64,000 nucleotides of DNA from Chloroflexota bacterium. GTDB lineage: Bacteria > Chloroflexota > Limnocylindria > Limnocylindrales > CSP1-4. The stretch is from contig JADMIG010000011.1 in assembly GCA_015478725.1 (NCBI GenBank), positions 19,190-83,189 of the forward strand, in the 5' to 3' direction. A program made the translations under genes and the position numbers. Shown piece by piece: positions 16,482 through 24,573 of the stretch. The notes beneath the pieces are model-generated. The model saw nothing but the letters and a program-made list of their open reading frames with translations. It had not been told where the DNA came from and ran no database searches. Every line of letters starts with the position of its first letter. The stretch's first letter is position 1.

Positions 16482-16864
16482 CGAGCAACCTTCCTGTCGC
16501 CGCCCGGCGAGCCGACGAACTCGATCGACCGGCGGTCCTGGGCGCCTTCTTCGCGGGGCTATCCGACCCGACCCGGGTGCGGATCCTCGAACTGCTCGCC
16601 GAGCGGGCGCAGACGGTGACCGAGCTCGTCGAGGCGCTCGGCCTCGCGCAGGGCCGGGTGTCGAGCCATCTCTCGTGCCTGCGCTGGTGCGGCTACGTCG
16701 AGGCGCGCGTGGAGGGCCGCTACAACCGCTATCGGCTCGTCGACGAGCGGGTCCGCGAGATCCTCCGGCTCGGCGAGGCGATCGTGCGCGACAACGCCGA
16801 CCGGCTCACCTCGTGCCTCGTCCTCGCGATCGAGGACGCCGCCGGATCGGGCGACGCGCCGTGA
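16478..16864 (+). CDS. ArsR-family metal-sensing repressor of the mercury operon
   Basis: 128 residues. Winged helix with [62 protein letters not shown]. The recognition helix carries SCLRWC, the cysteine pair seen in CmtR-type Cd/Pb sensors and actinobacterial ArsR-like MerR repressors; further cysteine in TSCLVLA could complete the site. It is expected to bind Hg(II) (or Cd/Pb) and release the operator upstream of the HMA gene. Translation is coupled to merA by a 4-base overlap. Confidence 0.85.
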   Translation: MTSNLPVAARRADELDRPAVLGAFFAGLSDPTRVRILELLAERAQTVTELVEALGLAQGRVSSHLSCLRWCGYVEARVEGRYNRYRLVDERVREILRLGEAIVRDNADRLTSCLVLAIEDAAGSGDAP

Positions 16865-16888
16865 GTGAGAACCGAGGGAGACCCCGGG

Positions 16889-17992
16889 TCACCGGCGCCG
16901 TCCGCCGGCCACCTCCAGCAGGACCGCCTCGTAAGCGTCGACGGCCGCGTCCAATCCCAGGCGCCGACGGGCCGAGGCACGCACGCGAGCGCGGTCGAGC
17001 CGTTGCGCCCGACTGACCGCCACGACCAGCGCGTCCTCATCGTCGGGATCGACGAGGAAACCGCTCACCCCCTCCTCGACGACCTCGGGCAGCGCGCCGC
17101 GCCGGTAGCCGACGACGGGAGAGCCGGCCATCTGGGCCTCCGCGGCCACGAGGCCGAATGGCTCTTCCCAGGCGATCGGGAGGAGGGTCACCGCGGCGCG
17201 GGCCATCAGCCGCCACAGCGCGTGCCGCGGAACCGTGGGCAGCAGCTCGACCTGGTCCAGCAACGGCCTGACCTCGGTCTCGAAATAGGTGCGGTCATAC
17301 GCCTCGCCGACGACTCGCGGTCGGAGCCCGGCGCGGAGGGCAACGCGGATCCCTGCGGCGACCCCCTTTTCCGGCGAGATGCGCCCCGCGATGAGGGCCA
17401 CGGGCTCCACCGTGGCGGGTTCGGGGGCCTGGTCCGGGATCCCGTTGCGCAGGACCAGCACATCAGCGATCCCGGCCGCTGCCCAGTCACGTCGTGCGGC
17501 CTCCGAGACAGTGGCCAAGACGCCATGGGTGCGCCGGGCGGCGGCCACGACCTCCGGGACGATTGGTGGAAGGTGGAGGGTATGGAGGACCGGACGACCG
17601 GTGGTGCACTCGATCGCCGCGGCATCGAAGGCGTGGCCGCTGATGGCGTCGGCGCCCTGCTGATCGATGGCGTCGAAGGCCCGGCGGAACGTGTCGCGCA
17701 CCGCAGCAGCTGCTCGCGGGGCGGTCGGGCGCGGCCGGGCCAGGCTCGAGGACCGATCCGCCTGCCGCTCGGCCACCGGCCGCACCAGCGTCGTCGTGAC
17801 CAGGGGGCTGACCGGAACCTCGACAAGCTGCAGGCCCGGGGCTGTCGAGCCGGCGGCACAATACACACGGACTTCGTGGCCTCGGCTCGCCAATGATCCC
17901 GCAAGGTCCAGGAGGAAGGCGTGCGGCCCGTACGGCATGGCCGGCCGCAGCGGCGCGAAGAGCGGCGCGACGACCGCGATCCGCAGCCTCAT
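16889..17992 (-). CDS. Glycosyltransferase family 4 protein
   Basis: 367 residues from ATG 17990-17992. GT-B fold: N-terminal RIAVVAPLFAPLRPAMPYGPHAFLLDLAGSLASRGHEVRVY, and C-terminal VALIAGRISPEKGVAAGIRVA with LLPIAWEEPFGLVAAEAQMAGSPVVGYRRGALPEVVEEGVSGFLV, the E-x7-E donor-binding motif of GT4 enzymes. It transfers a nucleotide-activated sugar to an unknown acceptor. It faces the mercury operon tail-to-tail (24-base gap) and follows the Rieske/DUF2231 gene on the same strand with 55 bases between. Relatives often annotated as trehalose or maltosyl transferases; not resolvable here. Confidence 0.85.
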   Translation of the reverse strand: MRLRIAVVAPLFAPLRPAMPYGPHAFLLDLAGSLASRGHEVRVYCAAGSTAPGLQLVEVPVSPLVTTTLVRPVAERQADRSSSLARPRPTAPRAAAAVRDTFRRAFDAIDQQGADAISGHAFDAAAIECTTGRPVLHTLHLPPIVPEVVAAARRTHGVLATVSEAARRDWAAAGIADVLVLRNGIPDQAPEPATVEPVALIAGRISPEKGVAAGIRVALRAGLRPRVVGEAYDRTYFETEVRPLLDQVELLPTVPRHALWRLMARAAVTLLPIAWEEPFGLVAAEAQMAGSPVVGYRRGALPEVVEEGVSGFLVDPDDEDALVVAVSRAQRLDRARVRASARRRLGLDAAVDAYEAVLLEVAGGRRR

Positions 17993-18047
17993 CCCCGGCG
18001 CCCGGGTGCGTTCGAGCTCGGCTGGAGGGCCGTGAGCATCGATCGGG

Positions 18048-18929
18048 CTACACGGCTCGCCGGCGCACTTCGACCTGCCCGTCGGTGACCCGCACGTCGT
18101 AGCGCGGCTGCGGGAAGGTGGCCGGGCCACGCAGGACCGACCCTTCGGCCGGCCGGAAGCGTGAGCCGTGCCAGGGGCACTCGACGTACCCCCCCGTCAG
18201 GGTCCCCTCGTGCAGCGGTCCTCCCGCGTGCGAGCAGACGTCCCCCAGCGCGCAGAGTCGGCCTTCGGTACTGACGATGAGGACCGCATCGCCACCGACG
18301 TGGACCAGGTTCAGCCCCTCGACGAGCCCCGACAGCGGACCGACCGCCGAGTACTCCTCGGGCCCTTCGCGAAACGCGTTGTGATCGACCATCGACCCGA
18401 AGGCGAAGGCCATCTCGCCTCCCAGGTAGCCGCCGGCGACGAGCGTGATCCAGCCGACCACCGCGACGAGTCGGGCGCCGGGGCTCTCGAGGGAGCCGGT
18501 CACCCGGAGGAGGCCGCTGACGAGGTAGAGCAGCGTCGCGACCAGCATGACCAACCCGTGCACGAACCCGACGCGCTGCTCGTAGCCGTACGTATCTTTC
18601 CAGTCGGTCGCGCCGCTGGCGATCGAACCGAAGGCGGCGACCACCCCGAGCCACAGCGCGATCGCGGCGGCCAAGCCGAGCCCGGCGCCGGGAACCGCGA
18701 GGGCGATGAGGTCCAGCACGAGCACGATCGTCCAGGCGCCGATGGGGACGTCTGTCAGCATCGGATGCAGCGGATGGCCCAGCCAGGTGCCGTTCAGGAG
18801 GCCCTGGACGGGACGTCCGAGCGGTCCAAGGGCGCGGTAGATCGCGGCGATCAACCCGGAGGTCCAGCCGATCGGCCGGTTCCACGCCCTCCGGTGTCCG
18901 AGCAGCCGGTCAACCAGTGGCGAGGTCAC
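18048..18929 (-). CDS. DUF2231 membrane domain fused to a Rieske [2Fe-2S] domain
   Basis: 293 residues. Residues ~45-180 hold about four helices of a DUF2231-type domain (TWLGHPLHPMLTDVPIGAWT is its signature). Residues ~190-290 form a Rieske ferredoxin: CALGDVCSHAGGPLHEG and YVECPWHGSRFRPAEGSV give the C-x-H...C-x2-H cluster ligands; the C-terminal strands (PRYDVRVTDGQVEVR) close the fold. The fusion suggests a membrane-tethered electron-transfer protein. Partner redox enzyme is not adjacent. Start is GTG at the end of the interval; a purine-rich site is not obvious. Confidence 0.85.
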   Translation of the reverse strand: MTSPLVDRLLGHRRAWNRPIGWTSGLIAAIYRALGPLGRPVQGLLNGTWLGHPLHPMLTDVPIGAWTIVLVLDLIALAVPGAGLGLAAAIALWLGVVAAFGSIASGATDWKDTYGYEQRVGFVHGLVMLVATLLYLVSGLLRVTGSLESPGARLVAVVGWITLVAGGYLGGEMAFAFGSMVDHNAFREGPEEYSAVGPLSGLVEGLNLVHVGGDAVLIVSTEGRLCALGDVCSHAGGPLHEGTLTGGYVECPWHGSRFRPAEGSVLRGPATFPQPRYDVRVTDGQVEVRRRAV

Positions 18930-19043
18930 AAGACTCGGCCCTCCTGCACCAGGCTGGATCCGCCGCCCGAGGGACGGCCTCGCGATCCGGCTCGCTCTAA
19001 CAATAGCATCTGCTAGTCAAAGAGCAGGATCGCGGAGGCTCGC

Positions 19044-19925
19044 CTAGAGCGTCGCCGGCGCGGGACGATAGCGCAGGAACAGGTGGTTGCCCGCACGTCG
19101 GGCCGAATGGAGCGTGGCCCACGGGGCGGCCGTCGCCGCGAAGGCGTGACCCTCGACGAGCGCCAGCCGCTCGACCGTCCCGCTCCGGCCGAGCAACTGC
19201 GGCGCCAGGGTCAGGAACAGCTCGTCGCCGAGGCCCGCCGCCAGCAGTCCGGCGAACAGATGCGGACCGCCTTCGCAGAGCACCAGCCGAGCGCCGAGGC
19301 GGACCAGCAGGTCGAGCAGTGGCCCTGCCGCCACATGCCCTGCCTCGCCGATGACCTCGACCCGCACTGCGGGGCGCAGCCCGGAGGCCGCCAGACGCGT
19401 GGCACCGGCCGGCGTCGTCGCGATCACGACCGGCACCGTGGTCGTACTCAAGCCGGGGTGGCGGGGGTCGAGGTTCCCGGCGGCGGTGACCACGACTGTC
19501 GTCGGCTGCGGCTCGAGGCCGAGCGTCCGTCGCCACGTGGCCGTTTCGGCCGCCGTGGCCGGATGGACGTGATCGGCACTCCAGCGGTGGTCGGGCGCGG
19601 CGCGCACGGTGCCGGCGCCGACGAGGACGACGTCGGCGAGCGTGCGCAGCAGGGCCATGACGAATCGGTCGGGCTCGAAGAAGCCGCTGATCTCGCCGCC
19701 GCCGGCGCCGGCCGAGCGGTCCAGGGCGACGACGCCGTCGAGGCTCTGCACGAAGTTCGCCACGATCGTCGGCCGATCGGGGTGGAGCGGGATCGTCAGC
19801 TCGCCGCCATAGCGGTCGCGAAGGTCGGCTGGCATCGGTCGGCCTCGGGCGCGGTCCGGGACGGTGACGTCCGGGCGCGCCTCCCAGAGAGCCTCGAGGG
19901 CCGCTGGCGGCTGGCGGTCGCTCAC
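19044..19925 (-). CDS. RibD C-terminal-domain (DHFR-like) reductase
   Basis: 293 residues from GTG 19923-19925. RPTIVANFVQSLDGVVAL is the conserved opening of the RibD_C fold; DVVLVGAGTVRAAPDHRWSAD is the NADPH-binding loop, followed by VVVTAAGNLDPRHPG, VLCEGGPHLFAGLLAAGLGDELFLTLAPQLLG. The domain reduces pyrimidine or pterin-like substrates using NADPH. No deaminase domain is attached. The FolE gene lies 34 bases upstream on the same strand, so its substrate may be a pterin rather than a riboflavin precursor (inference). Confidence 0.85.
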   Translation of the reverse strand: MSDRQPPAALEALWEARPDVTVPDRARGRPMPADLRDRYGGELTIPLHPDRPTIVANFVQSLDGVVALDRSAGAGGGEISGFFEPDRFVMALLRTLADVVLVGAGTVRAAPDHRWSADHVHPATAAETATWRRTLGLEPQPTTVVVTAAGNLDPRHPGLSTTTVPVVIATTPAGATRLAASGLRPAVRVEVIGEAGHVAAGPLLDLLVRLGARLVLCEGGPHLFAGLLAAGLGDELFLTLAPQLLGRSGTVERLALVEGHAFAATAAPWATLHSARRAGNHLFLRYRPAPATL

Positions 19926-19959
19926 CAGCCCGCGTCACCGACCGGGTGACCCTGGGTCC

Positions 19960-20619
19960 TCATGCCGGGCGGCGCAGCCCGGCGACGTCGAAGAACTCGC
20001 TGCGCAGCGCCGCATGCTCGGTGTAGGTGCCCCGGAAGGCGGTCGTTCGAGTCTTCGGGTGAAGCTCGCGCACGCCGCGCATCTGGGTGCACAGGTGATG
20101 GCCTTCCACGTACACCGCCACGCCGTGGGGCTCCATCATCCGGGTGAGCTCGTCCGCGATCTGGTGGGTCATCTGTTCCTGGACGCCGAACCGTCGGGTC
20201 ACGACCCGAACGAGGCGGGTGAGCTTGCTGATGCCGATGATGCCCTCGTGCGCCACGTAGCCGACCCAGGCCTCGCCGAAGAACGGCAGCGCATGGTGCT
20301 CGCACAGCGAGAAGTACGGAATCGGGCCTTCGACCACCTGCGCGAGCTCGCAGTTCGCCCCGCCGTGACAGACCGTCGGAAACGCGGTGAGCAGCTTCGG
20401 GTCGCCTTCGTAGCCGATCGTGGCCTCGTACAGCGCTCGGAGGTGACGACGCGGGGTGTCCGCGGTCGCCTGGCTGCTCAGGTCCAAGCCGAGCGCGGTG
20501 AAGATCTCGGCGAGGTAGCCCTCGAACCGGATCCGGTCCGCGTCGCTGATGGCTCGCGGATGGATCAGGTCGGCGATCGGCGCGTCCTCATCGCGGGCCG
20601 TGACAGGATGATGGGTCAT
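19960..20619 (-). CDS. folE: GTP cyclohydrolase I
   Basis: 219 residues; ATG 20617-20619 with AGGAG-like site (AGGAGCGAGCG) just upstream. Motifs: TPRRHLRALYEATIGYEGDPKLLTAFP, FSLCEHHALPFFGEAWVGYVAHEGIIGISKLTRLV, QIADELTRMMEPHGVAVYVEGHHLCTQMRGV. The zinc ligands (Cys in SLCEHH, His, and Cys in HHLCTQMRG) are all present, so it is a zinc-dependent type I enzyme converting GTP to dihydroneopterin triphosphate, the first step to folate or other pterins. It is followed by the RibD_C reductase. Confidence 0.93.
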   Translation of the reverse strand: MTHHPVTARDEDAPIADLIHPRAISDADRIRFEGYLAEIFTALGLDLSSQATADTPRRHLRALYEATIGYEGDPKLLTAFPTVCHGGANCELAQVVEGPIPYFSLCEHHALPFFGEAWVGYVAHEGIIGISKLTRLVRVVTRRFGVQEQMTHQIADELTRMMEPHGVAVYVEGHHLCTQMRGVRELHPKTRTTAFRGTYTEHAALRSEFFDVAGLRRPA

Positions 20620-20733
20620 CGCTCGCTCCTTACGGCCGAGGTCGTCAACTCGAACTCGACGAGGATACGTCCGTTGGTTGCGCACGCGAACGGCGCGTCC
20701 GGCGACGCGCGCCAGTCTGCAGCAGGTCAGACC

Positions 20734-21177
20734 TCAACGGCCTCCATTGGCCGCGGCCACGTATCCTTCGTTCACCTCGCCCTTGTGCGCCGAGAACGCA
20801 GCCAGGACCTCCTCTTTCTCCCGCTGAGGCACCTTGACGAAGTCGAGAGTGCGCCCAAGCTCAGCCGCGACTTCATCGAACTCCTCGGGAGAGATCCGGA
20901 GCTCTCGATGGGCTTCTTCCAGGCCAAGGAGAGTGCTCCCTGGTCTCGTGGCTGTAAATTGGAAGGGTCCACCCGCAACGCTGCAGACCCACAGCGTGCG
21001 CATGAACTTCAGGCCCGGCAGTCTGCCCAGATTGTTCGTATGCCATTCCCGGAGGGCCGGATTTTTCGATCCTTGACCAACGATCGGGTTCTCGACGACC
21101 GCATCGCTGAAGTGGTCAACGACTGCCGCGATGGCAAATGCGCCACCGAGCCTTTCGTACAAACTTGACTCAGACAT
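20734..21177 (-). CDS. Group 1 truncated hemoglobin
   Basis: 147 residues from ATG 21175-21177. SLYERLGGAFAIAAVVDHFSDAVVENPIVG is the classic group I truncated hemoglobin start; the middle LKFMRTLWVCSVAGGPFQFTATRPGSTLLGLEEAHRELRISPEEFDEVAAELGRTLD corresponds to the heme pocket, with the proximal histidine in LEEAHRELRI. Likely roles are oxygen or nitric oxide binding. It is divergent from an HTH regulator with a cysteine-rich C-terminus, separated by about 190 bases with AT-rich stretches that could hold shared operators (GTTAG repeats near 21285-21300). Confidence 0.85.
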   Translation of the reverse strand: MSESSLYERLGGAFAIAAVVDHFSDAVVENPIVGQGSKNPALREWHTNNLGRLPGLKFMRTLWVCSVAGGPFQFTATRPGSTLLGLEEAHRELRISPEEFDEVAAELGRTLDFVKVPQREKEEVLAAFSAHKGEVNEGYVAAANGGR

Positions 21178-21366
21178 TGTCAGCACCTCGTCTCATGGGT
21201 TTCCTGTGGGCGCGGCCCGCCGCGAACTCAATGGACCTCGCGACGAGCGGACGGCTCTCGGCATCCAGCCTGTCCGCGTCTATCGTTAGCAGTTGTTAGT
21301 TGTACATTGCTCAGCAACGCATGTCAACGCCTTGCGCAAGGACGTACTTGCTTTAGAATCGCAGCC

Positions 21367-22113
21367 ATGCCAACCACTCGGGCCGACATCCAGGCAGTGG
21401 CGCTGCTCGATGAGCCGGTCCGCCGCGCGCTATACGAGTGCGTCGCCGACGCCAGCCGTGCGGTCAGCCGTGACGAGGCCGCGGCTGCGGTCGATGTCTC
21501 GCGCGCGCTCGCCGCATTCCACCTTGATCGGCTCGTCGGCGCGGGCCTGCTCGTTGCGGAATATCGCCGCCTGTCCGGCCGTACCGGCCCCGGCGCCGGA
21601 CGGCCGGCCAAGCTCTATCGGACCGGACCTCGTGAAGTCGCTGTCTCGCTGCCCGAGCGCCACTACGAGATCGCCGCGCTGCTGTTCGCGAAGACGATCG
21701 AGCAACTGGCCGAGCAACTACCGCCCGACGCCCTGCGCTCGGCGGCTCGCGAAGTGGGCGAGTGGGTCGGCTCAGAGGCGCGTAAACGCGCGGGAAGGCG
21801 ACCCAGCCAGAAACGACTGCGCGAGGCATTGATCGACTCGCTCGCTGAGCGCGGCTATCAACCAGGCGAGACGTCGGGCGAGATCCGTCTTGGCAACTGC
21901 CCGTTTCACGCGCTCGTTGACGACCATCGCCAGCTCGTCTGCGGCATGAATCTGGCGCTGGCTGCCGGGCTGATTGTCGGGCTTGGAGATCGCAACGGTG
22001 AGGCCCGCCTGGATCCCCAGCCCGGCCAGTGCTGTGTCGCCATCGGGCGAGCCGGGCGGGAGCGCTCGATCGTCTACACGACCTCACGCAGGCGGCCGGT
22101 CTCGACCTCGTAG
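21367..22113 (+). CDS. HTH transcriptional regulator with a C-terminal cysteine-containing ligand domain (SufR-like)
   Basis: 248 residues from ATG 21367. N-terminal winged helix: VALLDEPVRRALYECVADASRAVSRDEAAAAVDVSRALAAFHLDRLVGAGLL with a G-rich wing (GRTGPGAGRPAKLYR). The C-terminal part has cysteines spaced as NCPFH, LVCGMNL and QCCVAI, the layout of iron-sulfur sensing DeoR/ArsR-like repressors such as SufR. It likely senses oxidants, NO or Fe-S status and may control the divergent truncated hemoglobin. Cluster binding is inferred from spacing. Its 3' end overlaps the convergent carbonic anhydrase gene by 40 bases. Confidence 0.75.
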   Translation: MPTTRADIQAVALLDEPVRRALYECVADASRAVSRDEAAAAVDVSRALAAFHLDRLVGAGLLVAEYRRLSGRTGPGAGRPAKLYRTGPREVAVSLPERHYEIAALLFAKTIEQLAEQLPPDALRSAAREVGEWVGSEARKRAGRRPSQKRLREALIDSLAERGYQPGETSGEIRLGNCPFHALVDDHRQLVCGMNLALAAGLIVGLGDRNGEARLDPQPGQCCVAIGRAGRERSIVYTTSRRRPVSTS

Positions 22114-22580
22114 ACAAGGCCATGGATGGGAACGTCCTTGACCCACGGGTGGGCGCGGATCCGCTCGATCTGCGCGCGGAGGTTCGCCTCGAGATCAGAG
22201 AACGCGAGGAGGGGCAGCTCGACGTCCGTCCCGGTCCGGGCCGCGAGGTCTCGGCGCACGGTTTCGTCCTCGAACGTGAGCATGCCGCAGCCGGTGTGCT
22301 CGATGACGATGATCTCCTCGGTCCCCAGCAGGTGCTGGCTGATGACGAGCGATCGGATCGCGTCATCGGTCGCCAGGCCACCTGCATTGCGGATGATGTG
22401 GGCGTCGCCAGTCCGGAGTCCGAGGACGTCCTCGACGGTCAGGCGCGCATCCATGCAGGCAAGGACAGCAAGCTTCCGGCCGGGCGGCAGCGGTAACGCT
22501 GAACGGTCGAACTGGGCAGCGTGCCGCTCGTTCTCGTTGAGGGCACGGACATATTCAGGGGTGCGGACGACAGGAGCCAT
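22074..22580 (-). CDS. Beta-class carbonic anhydrase (small type)
   Basis: 168 residues from ATG 22578-22580. KLAVLACMDARLTVEDVLGL contains the C-x-D-x-R zinc/active-site motif; AHIIRNAGGLATDDAIRSLVISQHLLGTEEIIVIEHTGCGM supplies the His and second Cys ligands. These interconvert CO2 and bicarbonate; the short form resembles Rv1284-type enzymes. Monocistronic, with a convergent overlap with the HTH regulator gene. Confidence 0.9.
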   Translation of the reverse strand: MAPVVRTPEYVRALNENERHAAQFDRSALPLPPGRKLAVLACMDARLTVEDVLGLRTGDAHIIRNAGGLATDDAIRSLVISQHLLGTEEIIVIEHTGCGMLTFEDETVRRDLAARTGTDVELPLLAFSDLEANLRAQIERIRAHPWVKDVPIHGLVYEVETGRLREVV

Positions 22581-23067
22581 CGGGACGGAGCCTCCGGTAC
22601 GCGCTGAGGGATGAGTCAACCGCGGAAGATGCGGGCTCAGACCAGCAAACGGCTCCAGTGCGATCGAGGTGCGCCGACCTTGAACGTCCGCGCGTGGAGC
22701 AGGTCCGAGACCCGCTCGATACACAGGCAGCGGACGAGAAGGCGGGGTCCGATCACGCCGGGTATCGTAGCCGAAGGCTCTCCTCACTGGAAGCCCTGTG
22801 CCTGGCCTCGTCGGGGTATCGTCGACCTCGAAGCGCTGAGCGGCCGAAGGCGACGCTGGGGGCACTCATCCCCATTCGGAACTCGCCGGCACAGTGGGAT
22901 CTCGCGCAGGACGAACGTCGAACGATCTTCGAGGTCCGTTCGAGGCACCATTCGCACGGGACTCGACTACCTGCCTGCCATCGCTCGCCGGCTGCTCCAT
23001 GGGCGGGACATCGGCGAGGCGTTCGACTTTCTGACCTGGTTCAGGTTGGACGTGACGGATCGCGACG
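22581..23067. other. Gene-free gap of about 490 bases
   Basis: Between the carbonic anhydrase start and the GT39 stop I see no supportable gene, repeat or RNA. Several open frames exist but all are arginine- and serine-rich, as expected of shadow frames, with no motif or start signal. Confidence 0.5.
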
Positions 23068-24573
23068 CTACGAGAGGTGCCGGAGGCTCGGCCAGATCGC
23101 GACCCACGGCGCCCGCAGGCCGCTGCACACGGACACGTGCTGCCCCTGCTCCTGGTTCTGGATCCCGAGCCCATTGTCGATCCGGGCGACGGTTCGGCAG
23201 CCGACGAAGTCAGGACTCCAGTCGGCGCTCGTCCAGTCGCCCACGTGCACCACCACGGTGCGGTCGGCCGGCGGGGGTCCCCAGTCCCAGAACGCGTTGT
23301 GGCCCGAGTAGACCGGGGGCAGCCCCGTGCCCAGCAGCTCGAGCGCGCCCGCCTCGCCGTAGTTGTTGGTCAGGATCACTGCGTGGGCGCGCTCCGCCGC
23401 GGGCAGGGCGGCGACCACGCCCCCCACCGTCGCGACGAGCTGCGGCCAGCCGATCTGCTCGGCCGAGTCGGGGACCGTGGATGGGAGCGACGTGGTCGCG
23501 AACGTGGCGACTGGCAGGATCGGCAGGGTCAGGTACGCGATGAGCGCGACCGAGATCGCCGCAGCCGCGGTGAAGCCGGTGGCCCGCAGGCGCCGGTGGC
23601 CGCGCGCCAGCCAGCTGTCCGTGAGAATGGCGCCCGCCGCCATGAACGGGGGCAGGGCGCCGACGGCGTAGTAAGCCTTGCCGCCACTGACGACCACGAG
23701 GATGAGCGCGACCATGGCGGCCATCCCGATCGCCCGCCAGGGTGCGGCTGCCTTCGCCCGCAGCATCCAGGCCCAGCCGGCGACGGTCACCGGGAAGAGG
23801 AGCGGACCGGTGAACAGCCACAGCAGCGGCACGAGCTGGGACCGGTTCGACGCGGCGTCGCCTGCGATGTGGGAGGCCATCGTCAGCTGGGGGAAGCCGT
23901 GCGTCGCCTGCCAGGCGAGGTTGGGCGCCCAGAGCAGGAGCGCGATCCCGATCGCCGCCCACGCCCACGGCGAGCGCACGACGTCCCAGCGCCGGGCGAA
24001 GACGAGTCCCACTGCGAGCCCCGCGCCCAGGAGGAGGAGCGTGTCCTTGTTCTCGAGTCCGATCCCGGTCGCGACGCCCAGGGCCAGCCAGAGGCGCCGG
24101 TCGCCACCGGCGAGGAGCTTCACGAGCAGCCACAGGATGAACGCCCAGGCGAGCAGGTCGTATTCGGCGGTGTCGTCGAGATGGCCCGCGGCGAGATAGC
24201 CCGAGAGGGCGACCGTGATCGCCGCGAGGATCTGGGCCCGTCGTGAGCCGCCCAGGTCGCGCGCGATGAGCGCGGCCAGGACCGCGATGAGCGCCATCGC
24301 GAGGGCGGGCAGCACGCGCACAGCCGTCGGCGAGACCCCGAGCACCGCGGCCGAGGCGGCGCTGAGCAGCGGGGTCAGCGGCGGCTGGTCGACGTAGCCG
24401 AAGGCCGGGTGGCGACCCGCCACGATGAAGTACATCTCGTCACGATGGAAGCCGTAGGCGCCCGACACGGCGAGCAACCCGACGACCATGAGGCTGGCGA
24501 CCAGGAGCACGGGCCAGGGAATGGCGCGCAAGGAGAGACGGTCGTGGGATGCGTTGGCGGTCGAGCTTGTCAT
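23068..24573 (-). CDS. Polytopic glycosyltransferase family 39 (ArnT/PMT-like) protein
   Basis: 501 residues, about ten to eleven transmembrane helices. The first extracytoplasmic loop has YGFHRDEMYFIVAGRHPAFGYVDQPPLTPLLSA, the conserved acidic loop of PMT_2 (GT39) enzymes, and a second, AAGHLDDTAEYDLLAWAFILW, follows. The soluble C-terminal part (VILTNNYGEAGALELLG, VYSGHNAFWDWGPP) is the usual periplasmic domain. Such enzymes move sugars from lipid carriers to proteins or lipids outside the membrane. The start at 24573 is upstream of a clear hydrophobic helix. It overlaps a decayed RHS gene at its 5' end. Confidence 0.85.
   Translation of the reverse strand: MTSSTANASHDRLSLRAIPWPVLLVASLMVVGLLAVSGAYGFHRDEMYFIVAGRHPAFGYVDQPPLTPLLSAASAAVLGVSPTAVRVLPALAMALIAVLAALIARDLGGSRRAQILAAITVALSGYLAAGHLDDTAEYDLLAWAFILWLLVKLLAGGDRRLWLALGVATGIGLENKDTLLLLGAGLAVGLVFARRWDVVRSPWAWAAIGIALLLWAPNLAWQATHGFPQLTMASHIAGDAASNRSQLVPLLWLFTGPLLFPVTVAGWAWMLRAKAAAPWRAIGMAAMVALILVVVSGGKAYYAVGALPPFMAAGAILTDSWLARGHRRLRATGFTAAAAISVALIAYLTLPILPVATFATTSLPSTVPDSAEQIGWPQLVATVGGVVAALPAAERAHAVILTNNYGEAGALELLGTGLPPVYSGHNAFWDWGPPPADRTVVVHVGDWTSADWSPDFVGCRTVARIDNGLGIQNQEQGQHVSVCSGLRAPWVAIWPSLRHLS

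Noticed and set aside
22611..23543. Plus-strand open frames across the 22.6-23.1 kb gap
   Set aside because: Arg/Ser/Pro-rich, extend antisense into the GT39 gene, and have no ribosome binding site or motif.
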